A stretch of DNA of 46,840 bases, from NCBI GenBank assembly GCA_045586505.1, contig JAZNAL010000034.1:1-46840 (forward strand), given 5' to 3'. Below, piece after piece: positions 21,856 to 31,236 of this stretch. Origin of the DNA: Flemingiibacterium sp045586505 (GTDB lineage Bacteria; Bacillota; Clostridia; Oscillospirales; CAG-272). The position numbers and the translations under genes were made by a program. The notes under the pieces are model-generated. The model did not search any database and had not been told where the DNA came from. It worked only from the letters and a program-made list of their open reading frames with translations. Each line of letters begins with the position of its first letter. The first letter of the stretch is position 1.

Positions 21856-22989
21856 ATGTCAGTACAAGGTATCATTTTTTCGAATCTTCACGATAAAAAC
21901 ATCCCCGAGCTTACGCGCCGCCGTACGATGGCATCCGTACCATATGCCTGCCGTTACCGTCTCATTGACTTCGCGCTGTCAAACATGGTCAACTCGGGAA
22001 TCAGTTCCGTAAGCGTTATCACCCATTATAACTATCAGTCCTTAATGGATCACATCGGCTCAGGTAAGGACTGGGATCTTGCCCGCCGTTCAGGTGGTAT
22101 AAAGATGCTCACGCCCTACATGACCGCTTTCTCAAACAACCAGAATGCGCTGTACAATACCCGTCTTGAGGCGTTAAAGAGCGTCAACTACTCGATCTCC
22201 CGCTTCAATGCGGACTATGTTGTGCTGTCCGACTGTGACGTTATCTGCAATATCGACCTTAACGATATGATCAATGATCATATCGCCAACAATGCAGATA
22301 TTACAATGGCTGTCAAGCGCGTACTGCTTACAAGGGAGTCCTGCAAGCGTAATGTCATCGTGGATTCCGATGAATCGGGACGCATCACCGATGTGAACGC
22401 CTTCCCGCCAAATGTAACCGGCTACCGCGATATCGACCTTAACATTATTGTCATCAACCGCGAGTATCTGCAGAGCATTGTCCTTGATGCCATCGCTCAC
22501 GGCTATACCAGCTTCAATCGCGACGTGCTGGCGCGTAACGCCGCAAGACGCAACTACCGCATCTACAAGTACGACGGCTATTTTGCGACCATCAACTCCA
22601 TACAGGACTACTATATGCACTCTATGGAGCTGCTTTCGGACAGCAAGAACCGCGATATGCTGTTTAATATCAAGAACCGTCCCATCTACACCAAGATCAG
22701 AAACTCCGCCCCTGCGAAGTATACCGACAACGCAAAGGTGTCAAACTCCCTTATCGCCGACGGCTGTGTTATTGACGGAACGGTGGAAAATTCCATACTG
22801 TTCCGCGGCGTAAAGGTGGGCAAGGGCACTGTGGTCAAAAATTCCATCCTGTTCCAGGATGCGGTGACGGGCGAAAATGTGTTCCTCAACTGCGTTGTGG
22901 CGGACAAGAACGTGGTCATACGCGACGGACGTATTCTGTCAGGACATGAGACGCTTCCGTTCTTTATTGACAAAGGAAAGATGATCTAA
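21856..22989 (+). CDS. glgD: ADP-glucose pyrophosphorylase regulatory subunit GlgD
   Basis: A protein of 377 residues related to glgC over its length (RRTMASVPYACRYRLIDFAL; DHIGSGKDWDL; NSLIADGCVIDGTVENSILF). It lacks the N-terminal GGxGxRL nucleotide loop: the matching region reads IIFSNLHDKNIPEL. This is the pattern of GlgD, which is poorly active alone and alters the activity of GlgC in a heterotetramer. AAAGGA precedes the ATG. It sits between glgC and glgA in the same operon. Confidence 0.95.
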   Translation: MSVQGIIFSNLHDKNIPELTRRRTMASVPYACRYRLIDFALSNMVNSGISSVSVITHYNYQSLMDHIGSGKDWDLARRSGGIKMLTPYMTAFSNNQNALYNTRLEALKSVNYSISRFNADYVVLSDCDVICNIDLNDMINDHIANNADITMAVKRVLLTRESCKRNVIVDSDESGRITDVNAFPPNVTGYRDIDLNIIVINREYLQSIVLDAIAHGYTSFNRDVLARNAARRNYRIYKYDGYFATINSIQDYYMHSMELLSDSKNRDMLFNIKNRPIYTKIRNSAPAKYTDNAKVSNSLIADGCVIDGTVENSILFRGVKVGKGTVVKNSILFQDAVTGENVFLNCVVADKNVVIRDGRILSGHETLPFFIDKGKMI

Positions 22990-23023
22990 AACAAATATAT
23001 CCCCTTGAAAGGAGATAATTTCT

Positions 23024-24451
23024 ATGAAAAAAATATTATTTGTCGGCTCAGAAGCATTGCCGTTTGCGGCAACGGGCGGACTTGGGGACGTGCTCGGCTC
23101 ACTTCCTGCGGCACTGAAGCAGGCGGAGCCCGATACCGATGTGCGTGTGGTTATGCCCATGTACAAGGTCGTCGCCGAAAAATATAAGGATCAAATGACC
23201 AAGGTTGCAGAGTTTACCGTTTCGCTGTCCTGGCGCCGTCAGTACTGCGGCGTATGGTCATATGACCTTGATGGCGTTACTTATTACTTCATCGACAACG
23301 AATACTACTTCAAGCGCACCTCGCTGTACGGCAGCTTCGATGACGGTGAGCGGTACGCATATTTCTGCAAGGCGGTTATGGAGATGATGCCCCATATCGG
23401 CTTCATCCCCGATATCCTGCACTGCCACGACTGGCAGAGCGCGCTGTGCGTGATCTATTTAAAGCGCAAATACTGCTATCTTGACGAATACGCAAATATG
23501 AAGGCGGTCTACACCATTCACAATATCGACTATCAGGGCATCTATAATTTCGATATCCTCGGCGATATCTTCTGCCTTGACTCCTGGGACAGATATGTGG
23601 TCGAATACGACGGCTGCATCAACCTCACCAAGGGTGCCATCGTCTGCTGTGACAAGCTGACTACGGTCAGCCCCAATTATGCAAACGAGATCCAGACCGA
23701 ATACTACTCCAGCGGACTCCATCACATCATCCGTATGTACAGTGAAAAGTGCTGCGGTATCATCAACGGTATCGATACGAATTACTACAATCCCGAAAAG
23801 GATACCGTGATCGAAAAGAATTTCTCCCTTGACACCATCGAGGGCAAGACCGCCAACAAGAAGGCGCTCCAAAAGCGCTTCGGTCTGCCCGAGAGGGAAG
23901 ATGTGCCGCTTATTGCCATGGTATCGCGTCTCGCGTCCCACAAGGGATTTGATCTTGTAAAACGTGTGGCGGACGATATACTGCAGGCGGATGTTCAGCT
24001 CGTACTGCTTGGCACAGGTGAGGCGGAGCTTGAGGATTTCTTCTCCGATCTTGCAAGACGTTATCCCGAAAAGTGCGGCGTTATGCTGACGTTCAACAAG
24101 GATCTGGCAAAGCAGATCTACGCATCGTCGGATATCTTCTTAATGCCCTCCAAGTCCGAGCCCTGCGGTCTTGCGCAGATGATCGCCTCCCGCTACGGCA
24201 CGGTGCCCGTAGTACGCGAGACGGGCGGACTTTACGATACAATCAAGCCATACAATCCCGAAACGGGCGAGGGCAACGGTATCACCTTTGTTACCTACAA
24301 CGCCCATGATATGCTCAATGCCATTCACCGCGTAACGGCGCTCTATCATGATGCTGACCGTTGGTGCGAGCTTGTGGCAAATGCCATGAATGCCGACTTC
24401 TCCTGGGGAGCATCGGCTAAGAAATACCTCGAAATGTACGAGGGTCTTTAA
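23024..24451 (+). CDS. glgA: Glycogen synthase (ADP-glucose, GT5)
   Basis: A protein of 475 residues. The N-terminal Rossmann lobe opens KILFVGSEALPFAATGGLGD, the GT5 donor-binding region. The C-terminal lobe has VSRLASHKGFDL and PSKSEPCGLAQMIASRYGT followed by GGLYDT, the usual GT5 active-site blocks. It transfers glucose from ADP-glucose to the non-reducing end of glycogen. At the position of the well-known Lys of the E. coli KTGGL motif, this protein has Ala16 (ATGGL). AAAGGAG lies before the ATG. It is the fourth gene of the operon. Confidence 0.96.
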   Translation: MKKILFVGSEALPFAATGGLGDVLGSLPAALKQAEPDTDVRVVMPMYKVVAEKYKDQMTKVAEFTVSLSWRRQYCGVWSYDLDGVTYYFIDNEYYFKRTSLYGSFDDGERYAYFCKAVMEMMPHIGFIPDILHCHDWQSALCVIYLKRKYCYLDEYANMKAVYTIHNIDYQGIYNFDILGDIFCLDSWDRYVVEYDGCINLTKGAIVCCDKLTTVSPNYANEIQTEYYSSGLHHIIRMYSEKCCGIINGIDTNYYNPEKDTVIEKNFSLDTIEGKTANKKALQKRFGLPEREDVPLIAMVSRLASHKGFDLVKRVADDILQADVQLVLLGTGEAELEDFFSDLARRYPEKCGVMLTFNKDLAKQIYASSDIFLMPSKSEPCGLAQMIASRYGTVPVVRETGGLYDTIKPYNPETGEGNGITFVTYNAHDMLNAIHRVTALYHDADRWCELVANAMNADFSWGASAKKYLEMYEGL

Positions 24452-24513
24452 TAATAACAAACCGATTCCCGTACGACGGGACAGCAATTCTTAAATAAAG
24501 GAAACCTAAGCTA

Positions 24514-26949
24514 ATGAACAATAATTTCACCAAAGCACAGATAAAAGAAGCAATCACCGCAAAGCTGGCGCGTTACTACGGGGTTGCGCCCGACGAAGCT
24601 ACCAAGGAGCAGGTCTACAAGTCCGTAGTGCTCTCCGCAAAGGATATCCTAACGGAAAAACGCAGTGCCTTCAAAAAGGACACTAAAAAACAGCGCGGTA
24701 AGAAGATATACTACCTCTGCATGGAGTTCCTTATCGGACGCTCACTTAAAAACAACCTACGCAATCTCGGCATAGCTGATATTTACGGCGAGGTGCTGTC
24801 GGATATGGGCTTTGAGCTTGACGAGATCTACGCTCTTGAGCCGGATCCCGGTCTTGGCAACGGCGGTCTCGGACGTCTTGCGGCTTGCTTTATGGACGGC
24901 CTTACCACTCTCGATTATCCCGCAACGGGCTTCTCGATCCTTTACGAATACGGACTCTTCAAGCAGCGCATCATCGACGGCGATCAGATCGAGCTTCCCG
25001 ACATCTGGATGCCCGGCGGCGATGTGTGGCTGGTGCCCCGCCACGATAAGGCGTGTACCATTCGCCTTGGCGGTCATATCAGCGAAAAGTGGGGGATGGG
25101 TAAGTGCTCCATAACCCATGAGGGCGGTGATGAGATCCAGGCGGTGCCCTATGATATGATAATCTCCGGTGCCGACTCCAAGGCTGTCAATATTCTGCGC
25201 CTTTGGAAGGCCTGCGATACGCAGAACTTTAACATGAATCTGTTCTCTCAGGGACAGTACGTCAAGGCGATGGAGGACAGCACCAACGCGGCAACCATCA
25301 GTAAGGTGCTCTATCCCTCCGACAATCATATGGAAGGCAAATATCTGCGTCTTTCTCAGCAGTATTTCCTGGTATCGGCTTCGCTCCAGAGCATCATCTC
25401 CGACCATCTGACCACATACGGTTCTCTCGGCGGCTTTGCGGAGAAGGTAGCAATTCACATCAACGATACCCATCCCGCGCTGGTCATTCCGGAGCTTATG
25501 CGTATCCTTATAGACATATATTCCTTCTCCTGGGACGACGCGTGGAGACTTGTCACAGCTACTGTTTCCTACACCAACCATACCGTCATGCCTGAGGCGC
25601 TTGAAACCTGGAACGAGGATCTTTTCAAGCTCAAGCTCCCCCGCATTTACGATATTACAAACGAGATCAACCGCCGTTTCTGCGGTGAATTATGGGCGGC
25701 ATATCCCGGAGACTGGGACAGAATCTCCCGTATGTCAATACTCGGCTACGGTCAGATCCGTATGGCAAATCTGTCAGTGGTGGGCTCGCATACCGTCAAT
25801 GGCGTGTCGAAGCTCCATTCGGATATTCTCAAAAAGACCGTATTCCACGATTTCTACAAGCATACCCCCTCGAAGTTTACCAACGTCACAAACGGTGTGG
25901 CACACCGCCGCTGGATGTGTTACGCAAATCCTCAGCTTACAGCGCTTATCGACGAGTGCATCGGAGACAAGTGGCATAAGCATGATCCCGAAGCATTGTG
26001 CGAATTTGCAAAGTATGCGGACGATAAGGCGGTGCTTGAACGCTTCGAAGCCATTAAGCGTGCCAACAAGGCGAACTTCGCCATTTATACAAAGAATAAG
26101 ACCGGTATCAGTCTTGATCCCGATTCGGTGTTCGACGTGCAGATCAAGCGTATGCACGAATACAAGCGTCAGCTTTTGAACGCTTTGCGTATTATTAGTC
26201 TGTATGTACAGTTAAAGGAGAATCCCGACCTTGATATCACGCCGCAAACCTTTATCTTCGGCGCGAAGGCGGCTCCCGGCTACTATATGGCAAAGAATAT
26301 CATCAAGCTCATTTCCTATATCGGCATGGATATCGAATCCGATCCGAGACTGCGCGAAAAGCTGCGCGTGGTATTCATGGAGGACTACAATGTCAGCCTT
26401 GCGGAGGTGCTTATTCCCGCGGCGGACATTTCCGAGCAGATTTCCCTCGCAGGCAAGGAAGCCAGCGGTACGGGCTGTATGAAGCTGATGGCAAACGGTG
26501 CCGTTACCATCGGTACCATGGACGGCGCGAATGTTGAGATCCACGCACAGGTGGGTGACCCCAATATGTATATCTTCGGTCTTACCACCGAGGAGGTGGA
26601 CGATCTTTGGAAGCGCGGCTACAATGCGGCGGCATACTATCTTAACAGTGAGCGTCTTCGCGCGGCGGTGGATGCACTTGAGAACGGCTTCAACGGTCGC
26701 TCCTTCTCCGATATCAAGCAGTATCTCATCAACTCCCAATACGCACATGGTGTTGCCGATCCCTATATGTGCATCGCGGACTTCGATTCCTATTACACCG
26801 TGCATGAGCGCATGATAAAGGATTACTCCGACCGCGAAAGGTGGAATCGTATGTCGCTTATCAACACCGCAAGATCTGGCTATTTTGCATCCGACCGCTC
26901 CATCCGCGAATATGCCGACAATATCTGGCATATCAAGCCTATTAAGTGA
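24514..26949 (+). CDS. glgP: Glycogen/starch/alpha-glucan phosphorylase
   Basis: A protein of 811 residues, full length for GT35. It begins its catalytic region with YYLCMEFLIGRSLKNNL, followed by DPGLGNGGLGRLAACFMD. The pyridoxal-phosphate site EASGTGCMKLMANG is intact (PLP lysine about K657), followed by GTMDGANVEI. It releases glucose-1-phosphate from glycogen chain ends. The product feeds the phosphohexomutase reaction. AAAGGAA lies about 12 bases before ATG, and the 62-bp gap from glgA holds only a small CCCGT/ACGGG hairpin. Confidence 0.97.
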   Translation: MNNNFTKAQIKEAITAKLARYYGVAPDEATKEQVYKSVVLSAKDILTEKRSAFKKDTKKQRGKKIYYLCMEFLIGRSLKNNLRNLGIADIYGEVLSDMGFELDEIYALEPDPGLGNGGLGRLAACFMDGLTTLDYPATGFSILYEYGLFKQRIIDGDQIELPDIWMPGGDVWLVPRHDKACTIRLGGHISEKWGMGKCSITHEGGDEIQAVPYDMIISGADSKAVNILRLWKACDTQNFNMNLFSQGQYVKAMEDSTNAATISKVLYPSDNHMEGKYLRLSQQYFLVSASLQSIISDHLTTYGSLGGFAEKVAIHINDTHPALVIPELMRILIDIYSFSWDDAWRLVTATVSYTNHTVMPEALETWNEDLFKLKLPRIYDITNEINRRFCGELWAAYPGDWDRISRMSILGYGQIRMANLSVVGSHTVNGVSKLHSDILKKTVFHDFYKHTPSKFTNVTNGVAHRRWMCYANPQLTALIDECIGDKWHKHDPEALCEFAKYADDKAVLERFEAIKRANKANFAIYTKNKTGISLDPDSVFDVQIKRMHEYKRQLLNALRIISLYVQLKENPDLDITPQTFIFGAKAAPGYYMAKNIIKLISYIGMDIESDPRLREKLRVVFMEDYNVSLAEVLIPAADISEQISLAGKEASGTGCMKLMANGAVTIGTMDGANVEIHAQVGDPNMYIFGLTTEEVDDLWKRGYNAAAYYLNSERLRAAVDALENGFNGRSFSDIKQYLINSQYAHGVADPYMCIADFDSYYTVHERMIKDYSDRERWNRMSLINTARSGYFASDRSIREYADNIWHIKPIK

Positions 26950-28850
26950 TGACGGTTTTTGCAAAAAACGACCTGCTTTTATTAAAGGTCGGATTTACCA
27001 AGTATTCGAATAAGCGCGGTGACGCACCTCTTTCGGGAGCATTTGCGTCCGATGACACTCTTACTCTTACGGTAAGAGTGCCGCGTGCTTTATGTGTCGG
27101 GAGCGTTTTTCTGAGACTCTACCGCGACGATGACATGACCACCCGTGAGCTTTCTTGTGAGCTGACGGAATTTGACACATCGTGCGATGTATATTCAGTG
27201 GCGCTGACGCTTTCGGATATCTGCACGGACGGAATGAGCGGGCTGTTTTACTATACCTTTATGCTGGACACACCATGCGGCATTATTTATACACAGCGTG
27301 ACGGAACGCTGTGCGACAACGGTGGGGCAGTGTCCTGCGAACAGCTTACCGTCTACGAGCCGACCCTGTATGCACCGACGAAATTCCGCGGTGGTATGAT
27401 GTATCAGATCTTCGTTGACCGCTTTTTTGACGGCGGCAGACCCGTGCCGCCTGAGGAGGGCAAGGTGCGCAATCCCGACTGGGAGGGAGGCGTGCCCATG
27501 TACGCCGAAAACCCCGGTGATTCACTTGCCAACAATGAATTTTTCGGCGGAAATCTGTGGGGCGTTGCTGACAAGTTGGATTATATCGCTTCGCTTGGAG
27601 TGGATACGCTGTATCTGTGCCCCATATTTGAAGCGGCGTCCAATCACAAATACGATACGGGCGACTACATGAAGATTGACCGTATGTTCGGCGGCGAGGA
27701 GGCATTTGATCACCTCGTTTCAGAATGCAGGGCGCGTGGGATGCGGATTATCCTCGACGGCGTGTTCAATCACACCGGTGCGGACAGCCGATATTTCAAC
27801 AAATTCGGGAACTATGATGGCTCCGGCGCTTACAATTCTGAGCGCTCGAAATATTACAAATGGTACACATTCTACGAATATCCCGACAAGTACAACTGCT
27901 GGTGGGGTGTGAAAATACTGCCTGCCGTCAAAAGCGAGGAGGTCACCTACCGTGAGTTTATAAACGGCAAGGATGGCGTGATACGCCACTATATGCGCCG
28001 TGGGATCGACGGATGGCGGCTGGATGTAGCCGACGAGCTGTCTGATGTGTTCCTTGATGAATTAAAGGCGGCGGCACTGGCGGAGAATCCCGGGGCACTG
28101 GTGATCGGTGAGGTCTGGGAGGATGCCTCCAACAAGGTGGCGTACGATAAGCGCCGCAGATACTTCCGCGGACGTCAGCTGGACTCGGTGATGAACTATC
28201 CCTTAAAGGTGGCGGTCATCGAATACGTGCTTACGGGCGACTGCCGAGCGCTTTGCGAAACGGCGCGGGAGCTGTGGGCGCATTACCCCGAGTCGGTAAG
28301 CCATGTGCTGATGAACTTCCTCGGAACTCACGATACAGAGCGCATCCTTACAGTGCTCGCCGATGCGGGTACGAAGGAGATGACTAACCGCGAGCTTGCA
28401 GGCTTCAGGCTGACGCAAGAACAGCGCGGTCGCGCAATAAAACGGCTGAAGCTTGCGTGGACACTGCTTGCGGCTTTTCCGGGAATGCCATGCATCTATT
28501 ATGGAGACGAGGCAGGTATGGAGGGTGGACGGGATCCGTTCAACCGTATGCCGTATGTCTGGGGGCGTGAGGACGCCGAATTGTGTGAGTTTTATCGGAA
28601 GATCGGCGCTGTGCGAAAAAATGAGCCGCTGTTTGGTGAAGGCTCCCTTGAGATTATCGACACCGGTGATATATCGCAGTTTCTTATGTGCCGTGAGTAT
28701 GGTACAAGGCGGCTTTACGTGGCGGCGAATCTGTCGGATCGCCCGTGGGAGCTTGAATTTGATGCGGCTCCGAAGCGTCTGCTTACAAAGGGGAAATGCG
28801 GCAATGTCGTAACTCTCGGCGGCGGGACGGTGGAGTATTTTGTTTTGTGA
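26949..28850 (+). CDS. Cytoplasmic GH13 alpha-glucan hydrolase
   Basis: A protein of 633 residues from ATG 26949, overlapping the glgP stop as TGATG. An N-terminal beta domain (about 1-135) precedes the GH13 barrel, which has IFVDRFFDGG, DGVFNHTGADSRYF, GWRLDVADE (nucleophile D359), VIGEVWED (acid/base E388) and LGTHDTERI (H461-D462). There is no signal peptide. The layout is close to neopullulanase/maltodextrin-type enzymes found beside clostridial glg genes. It probably trims branched limit dextrins or maltodextrins left by the phosphorylase. The exact activity (alpha-amylase, neopullulanase or transglycosidase) cannot be told from sequence alone. Confidence 0.9.
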   Translation: MTVFAKNDLLLLKVGFTKYSNKRGDAPLSGAFASDDTLTLTVRVPRALCVGSVFLRLYRDDDMTTRELSCELTEFDTSCDVYSVALTLSDICTDGMSGLFYYTFMLDTPCGIIYTQRDGTLCDNGGAVSCEQLTVYEPTLYAPTKFRGGMMYQIFVDRFFDGGRPVPPEEGKVRNPDWEGGVPMYAENPGDSLANNEFFGGNLWGVADKLDYIASLGVDTLYLCPIFEAASNHKYDTGDYMKIDRMFGGEEAFDHLVSECRARGMRIILDGVFNHTGADSRYFNKFGNYDGSGAYNSERSKYYKWYTFYEYPDKYNCWWGVKILPAVKSEEVTYREFINGKDGVIRHYMRRGIDGWRLDVADELSDVFLDELKAAALAENPGALVIGEVWEDASNKVAYDKRRRYFRGRQLDSVMNYPLKVAVIEYVLTGDCRALCETARELWAHYPESVSHVLMNFLGTHDTERILTVLADAGTKEMTNRELAGFRLTQEQRGRAIKRLKLAWTLLAAFPGMPCIYYGDEAGMEGGRDPFNRMPYVWGREDAELCEFYRKIGAVRKNEPLFGEGSLEIIDTGDISQFLMCREYGTRRLYVAANLSDRPWELEFDAAPKRLLTKGKCGNVVTLGGGTVEYFVL

Positions 28851-28916
28851 TAGTACACAAAAAAACGGCAAAAAATTGTGGAAATAACCGAAAATAAGGA
28901 TTTTTCGCCGCGCTAC

Positions 28917-28945
28917 TTCAAATTCCGTGGTTTTTGTGTTATAAT
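28917..28945 (+). promoter_or_regulatory. Promoter with extended -10 before the 29036 gene
   Basis: TTCAAA (28917-28922) and TATAAT (28940-28945) have a 17-bp spacer, with a TG-T extension just before the -10. Confidence 0.75.
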
Positions 28946-28951
28946 ATGGAT

Positions 28952-29013
28952 GTCGGAAAATGTCCGACGCCCGTTTTCACGGCAACAAAAACGGGAATAT
29001 CATTTTGTTGCCG
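28952..29013 (+). promoter_or_regulatory. Structured leader with competing hairpins
   Basis: A first hairpin pairs GTCGGA with TCCGAC (28952-28968). Next, CCCGTTTT (28970-28977) can pair with AAAACGGG (28988-28995), or CGGCAACAAAA (28980-28990) can pair with TTTTGTTGCCG (29003-29013). The last two pairings share bases and exclude each other. The Shine-Dalgarno begins at 29021. Confidence 0.45.
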
Positions 29014-29035
29014 AAGAAATTGGAGGAATTTTACT

Positions 29036-29455
29036 ATGAAAATGCGTGTTCTTTATTCAACCGGCAAGAAGAAGCTCATCAATATTGCCGATATGATAAC
29101 CGCTAACTATGCAACCGAAAAGGTAAACTGCATGGATAAGATCCCGCCGGCATACTCCTGCGACAAGGAGCGCCTGGTCGTTATCCTCGCAACTGTAGGC
29201 AAGGATGCACCCAGCTCCCTGGTTCTGTTCTGCAAGGAGCTCACCAAGGTTCGTGCCGCCAACGTTGCGTTCATCATCGACGGTCCTGCAGAGGGTGCCA
29301 AGATCCTTACCGATGCGGTTAAGGAAGCAGGCGCAAACGCCATCGAGGATGTTCTTTACATCAAGGGCGGTCTGCCCTTCCTCGGCGGCGTAAAGGATGA
29401 GGAAAAGGCTGCGGTTACCGCTTGGATGGACAAGATCTCGGCTGAGCTGAAATAA
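29036..29455 (+). CDS. Conserved small protein of unknown function
   Basis: A protein of 139 residues starting MKMRVLYSTGKKKLINIADM, with alternating strands and helices (LVVILATVGKD; NVAFIIDGPAEGAKILTDAV; EDVLYIKGGLPFLGG). The fold looks Rossmann- or flavodoxin-like, but I see no full FMN-binding loop and do not recognise the family. Its two cysteines are not a CxxC pair. ATG 29036 has GGAGG about 10 bases upstream; the longer reading would begin in the promoter. The gene has its own promoter, a structured leader and a terminator, and its codon use suggests good expression. Confidence 0.8.
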   Translation: MKMRVLYSTGKKKLINIADMITANYATEKVNCMDKIPPAYSCDKERLVVILATVGKDAPSSLVLFCKELTKVRAANVAFIIDGPAEGAKILTDAVKEAGANAIEDVLYIKGGLPFLGGVKDEEKAAVTAWMDKISAELK

Positions 29456-29476
29456 GATCGGTTATACATATGCGCA

Positions 29477-29503
29477 ATGGGCTGTGGGAACACAGCCCAT
29501 TTT
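29477..29503 (+). terminator. Terminator after the 29036 gene
   Basis: A 10-bp stem (ATGGGCTGTG with CACAGCCCAT) and GGAA tetraloop are followed by a short T run. Confidence 0.7.
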
Positions 29504-29537
29504 CAGTTAATACTTCACGCAACTTATCCCACATCCC

Positions 29538-29566
29538 TTGACAAACAGAAAAACAAGTGCTATAAT
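29538..29566 (+). promoter_or_regulatory. Sigma-A promoter of the MBL hydrolase
   Basis: TTGACA (29538-29543) and TATAAT (29561-29566) have a 17-bp spacer. Confidence 0.88.
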
Positions 29567-29617
29567 GTTTTCGTAAAGTAATAACGAAAGGACAGCTATC
29601 AAGCTGAATAATGTAGA

Positions 29618-30412
29618 ATGAACGGACTTACAAAGATTAATCCCGATATTCACCGTCTTGTCGTACCTTTTCTCGACATCTATACCACCGTCTTCTTTAT
29701 AAATACCCCCGAGGGCGTAGTGCTGTATGATACTGCTACATATCCCGAGGATATCGACAATTATATCGTTCCCGCAATGGCGGAGCTGGGTATTTCCGCC
29801 GACGACCTCAAATATGTGGTCGTCTCTCACGACCATCGCGACCATGCGGGCGGTCTTGCACGTTTTGCGGAGCTTTATCCGAACACTGTTATCTGCGCGG
29901 GCAGCACCTCCTGCGGTGAGCGTGTTCCCGGACGCGAGATAAAGGTTCTCGGCGAGGGCGATACGCTTTTGGACGTGATTACTGTGTTCTCCATGCCGGG
30001 TCATACTCCCGACTGTTTAGGTGTTTTCGACACCCGCACAAAGACTCTGATTTCGGGCGACGCACTTCAGCTCTACGGCATCTACGGTTCGGGTGCATGG
30101 GGTGCCAATATCGGTTTCATCGAGGAACACATCAAGCTCGGTGGGCAGCTACGCGAGCGCGACATCGCTTCTATCATCGCCTCACACGATTATCATCCTT
30201 GCGGATGGCGCGCGGACGGTAAGGCTGAGATCGATCGTTATATCGACGAGTGCGCCAACGCACTCTATGCGGTCCGCGACTTTATGGCGGCTAACATGCA
30301 GCTCGATGACGAGGCTATGACTGAAAAGTACAATTCCCAATCGAACCTTCCCACCGTCAGCAGACGCGTTATCAAAAGTCTCCGTGCGCTTATGGAAGCT
30401 AATAAGATTTAA
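29618..30412 (+). CDS. MBL-fold metallo-hydrolase
   Basis: A protein of 264 residues with the metallo-beta-lactamase metal site SHDHRDHAGGL (HxHxDH), then MPGHTPDCLGVFD (third His), ISGDALQLYG (bridging Asp) and a terminal-region His in ASHDYHPCG. This is a soluble, two-metal hydrolase. The family includes glyoxalase II-like thioesterases, lactonases and phosphodiesterases, and the substrate is not evident. No flavodoxin domain is fused, so it is not an FprA. The only good Shine-Dalgarno (AAAGGA, 29587-29592) is 25 bases upstream, with a 5-bp hairpin in between. Confidence 0.87.
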   Translation: MNGLTKINPDIHRLVVPFLDIYTTVFFINTPEGVVLYDTATYPEDIDNYIVPAMAELGISADDLKYVVVSHDHRDHAGGLARFAELYPNTVICAGSTSCGERVPGREIKVLGEGDTLLDVITVFSMPGHTPDCLGVFDTRTKTLISGDALQLYGIYGSGAWGANIGFIEEHIKLGGQLRERDIASIIASHDYHPCGWRADGKAEIDRYIDECANALYAVRDFMAANMQLDDEAMTEKYNSQSNLPTVSRRVIKSLRALMEANKI

Positions 30413-30584
30413 TAGAGTGTGGAAATCGGCTTGATAACAAAGGCAAGCTCCGGATCCCCGAGGTAACCGTGGTTACGGCATTGATTTCTGCGACTTGTTA
30501 TGTGGAAAGTACGCATATAAAAGCATAAAAAATTCGCGCGATTTGCGCGAATTTTTTATTATGATTTGTTCACAAGGGTACGCC
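30413..30584. other. Intergenic region between convergent genes
   Basis: 172 bases between the MBL hydrolase and the flavin reductase. Apart from the terminator at 30527-30557, there is one short perfect dyad, GTAACC-GT-GGTTAC, near 30461-30476. No gene is seen. Confidence 0.4.
30527..30557. terminator. Bidirectional terminator
   Basis: A 13-bp stem (AAAAAATTCGCGC with GCGCGAATTTTTT) and a GATTT loop lie between the convergent genes. Confidence 0.9.
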
Positions 30585-31211
30585 TTATCTTATAAAATTC
30601 GTGTGCAGTTTGGCTTCGCGCTCCGGATATGCGATGCCCGCCGCCTTGCCTGCCTCAATGGATTTTAGCAGCCACGCCATGTTGTCGGCGAGGGTGCGCA
30701 TGGTCTGGAGACCTTCCACATCCTGCATGACCTCCTCTGCGGTGTTCCCGTGTACCTGGTTCCAATACTGTGAGGTAACAACGGGCATATTCGACATCTG
30801 GAAGAATTTGTTCAGCGTCTCATAAGCCGCCGAAGCGCCGCCGCGTCTGCAGGAGACAACTGCCGCCGCAGGCTTGTTCTGGAGCATCGCTGAGCTGCTG
30901 TAGAAAAGTCTGCCTAGGAAGCTTACGACCTGTCCCGACGCGCCTGCGTAGTGTACAGGCGAGCCGACGATGATGCCGTCGCAGGACTCAAGCTTCTCCT
31001 GCGCTGTCTCAAGCACGTCACCGCCGAATACACAGCGGTTTTTGAGCTTTGCACAGCCGCTGCAGCCGAGACAGCTTCTGATTGGATCAGTACCGAGCCA
31101 AAGTATCTCCGTATCGACCCCGTTTTTGTTAAGTTGACCCGCCGCCTCCGAAAGGGCGGTATATGTGCATCCATGCTCATGCGGGCTTCCGTTGATAAGT
31201 AATACTTTCAT
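30585..31211 (-). CDS. NADPH-dependent FMN reductase / flavodoxin family protein
   Basis: A protein of 208 residues. The N-terminal KVLLINGSPHEHGCTYTAL is the FMN phosphate-binding loop. CLGCSGCAK (about 48-56) is the cysteine motif seen in iron-sulfur-flavoprotein-like members. IIVGSPVHYAGASGQV is the flavin-ring loop. These are cytosolic FMN oxidoreductases; the physiological substrate is unknown. AAGGAG lies seven bases before the ATG at 31211. The palindromic element at 31237-31413 starts 25 bases upstream, inside what should be the promoter region. Confidence 0.9.
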   Translation of the reverse strand: MKVLLINGSPHEHGCTYTALSEAAGQLNKNGVDTEILWLGTDPIRSCLGCSGCAKLKNRCVFGGDVLETAQEKLESCDGIIVGSPVHYAGASGQVVSFLGRLFYSSSAMLQNKPAAAVVSCRRGGASAAYETLNKFFQMSNMPVVTSQYWNQVHGNTAEEVMQDVEGLQTMRTLADNMAWLLKSIEAGKAAGIAYPEREAKLHTNFIR

Positions 31212-31236
31212 ATGTGTTCTCCTTTATGTGTGGGAT

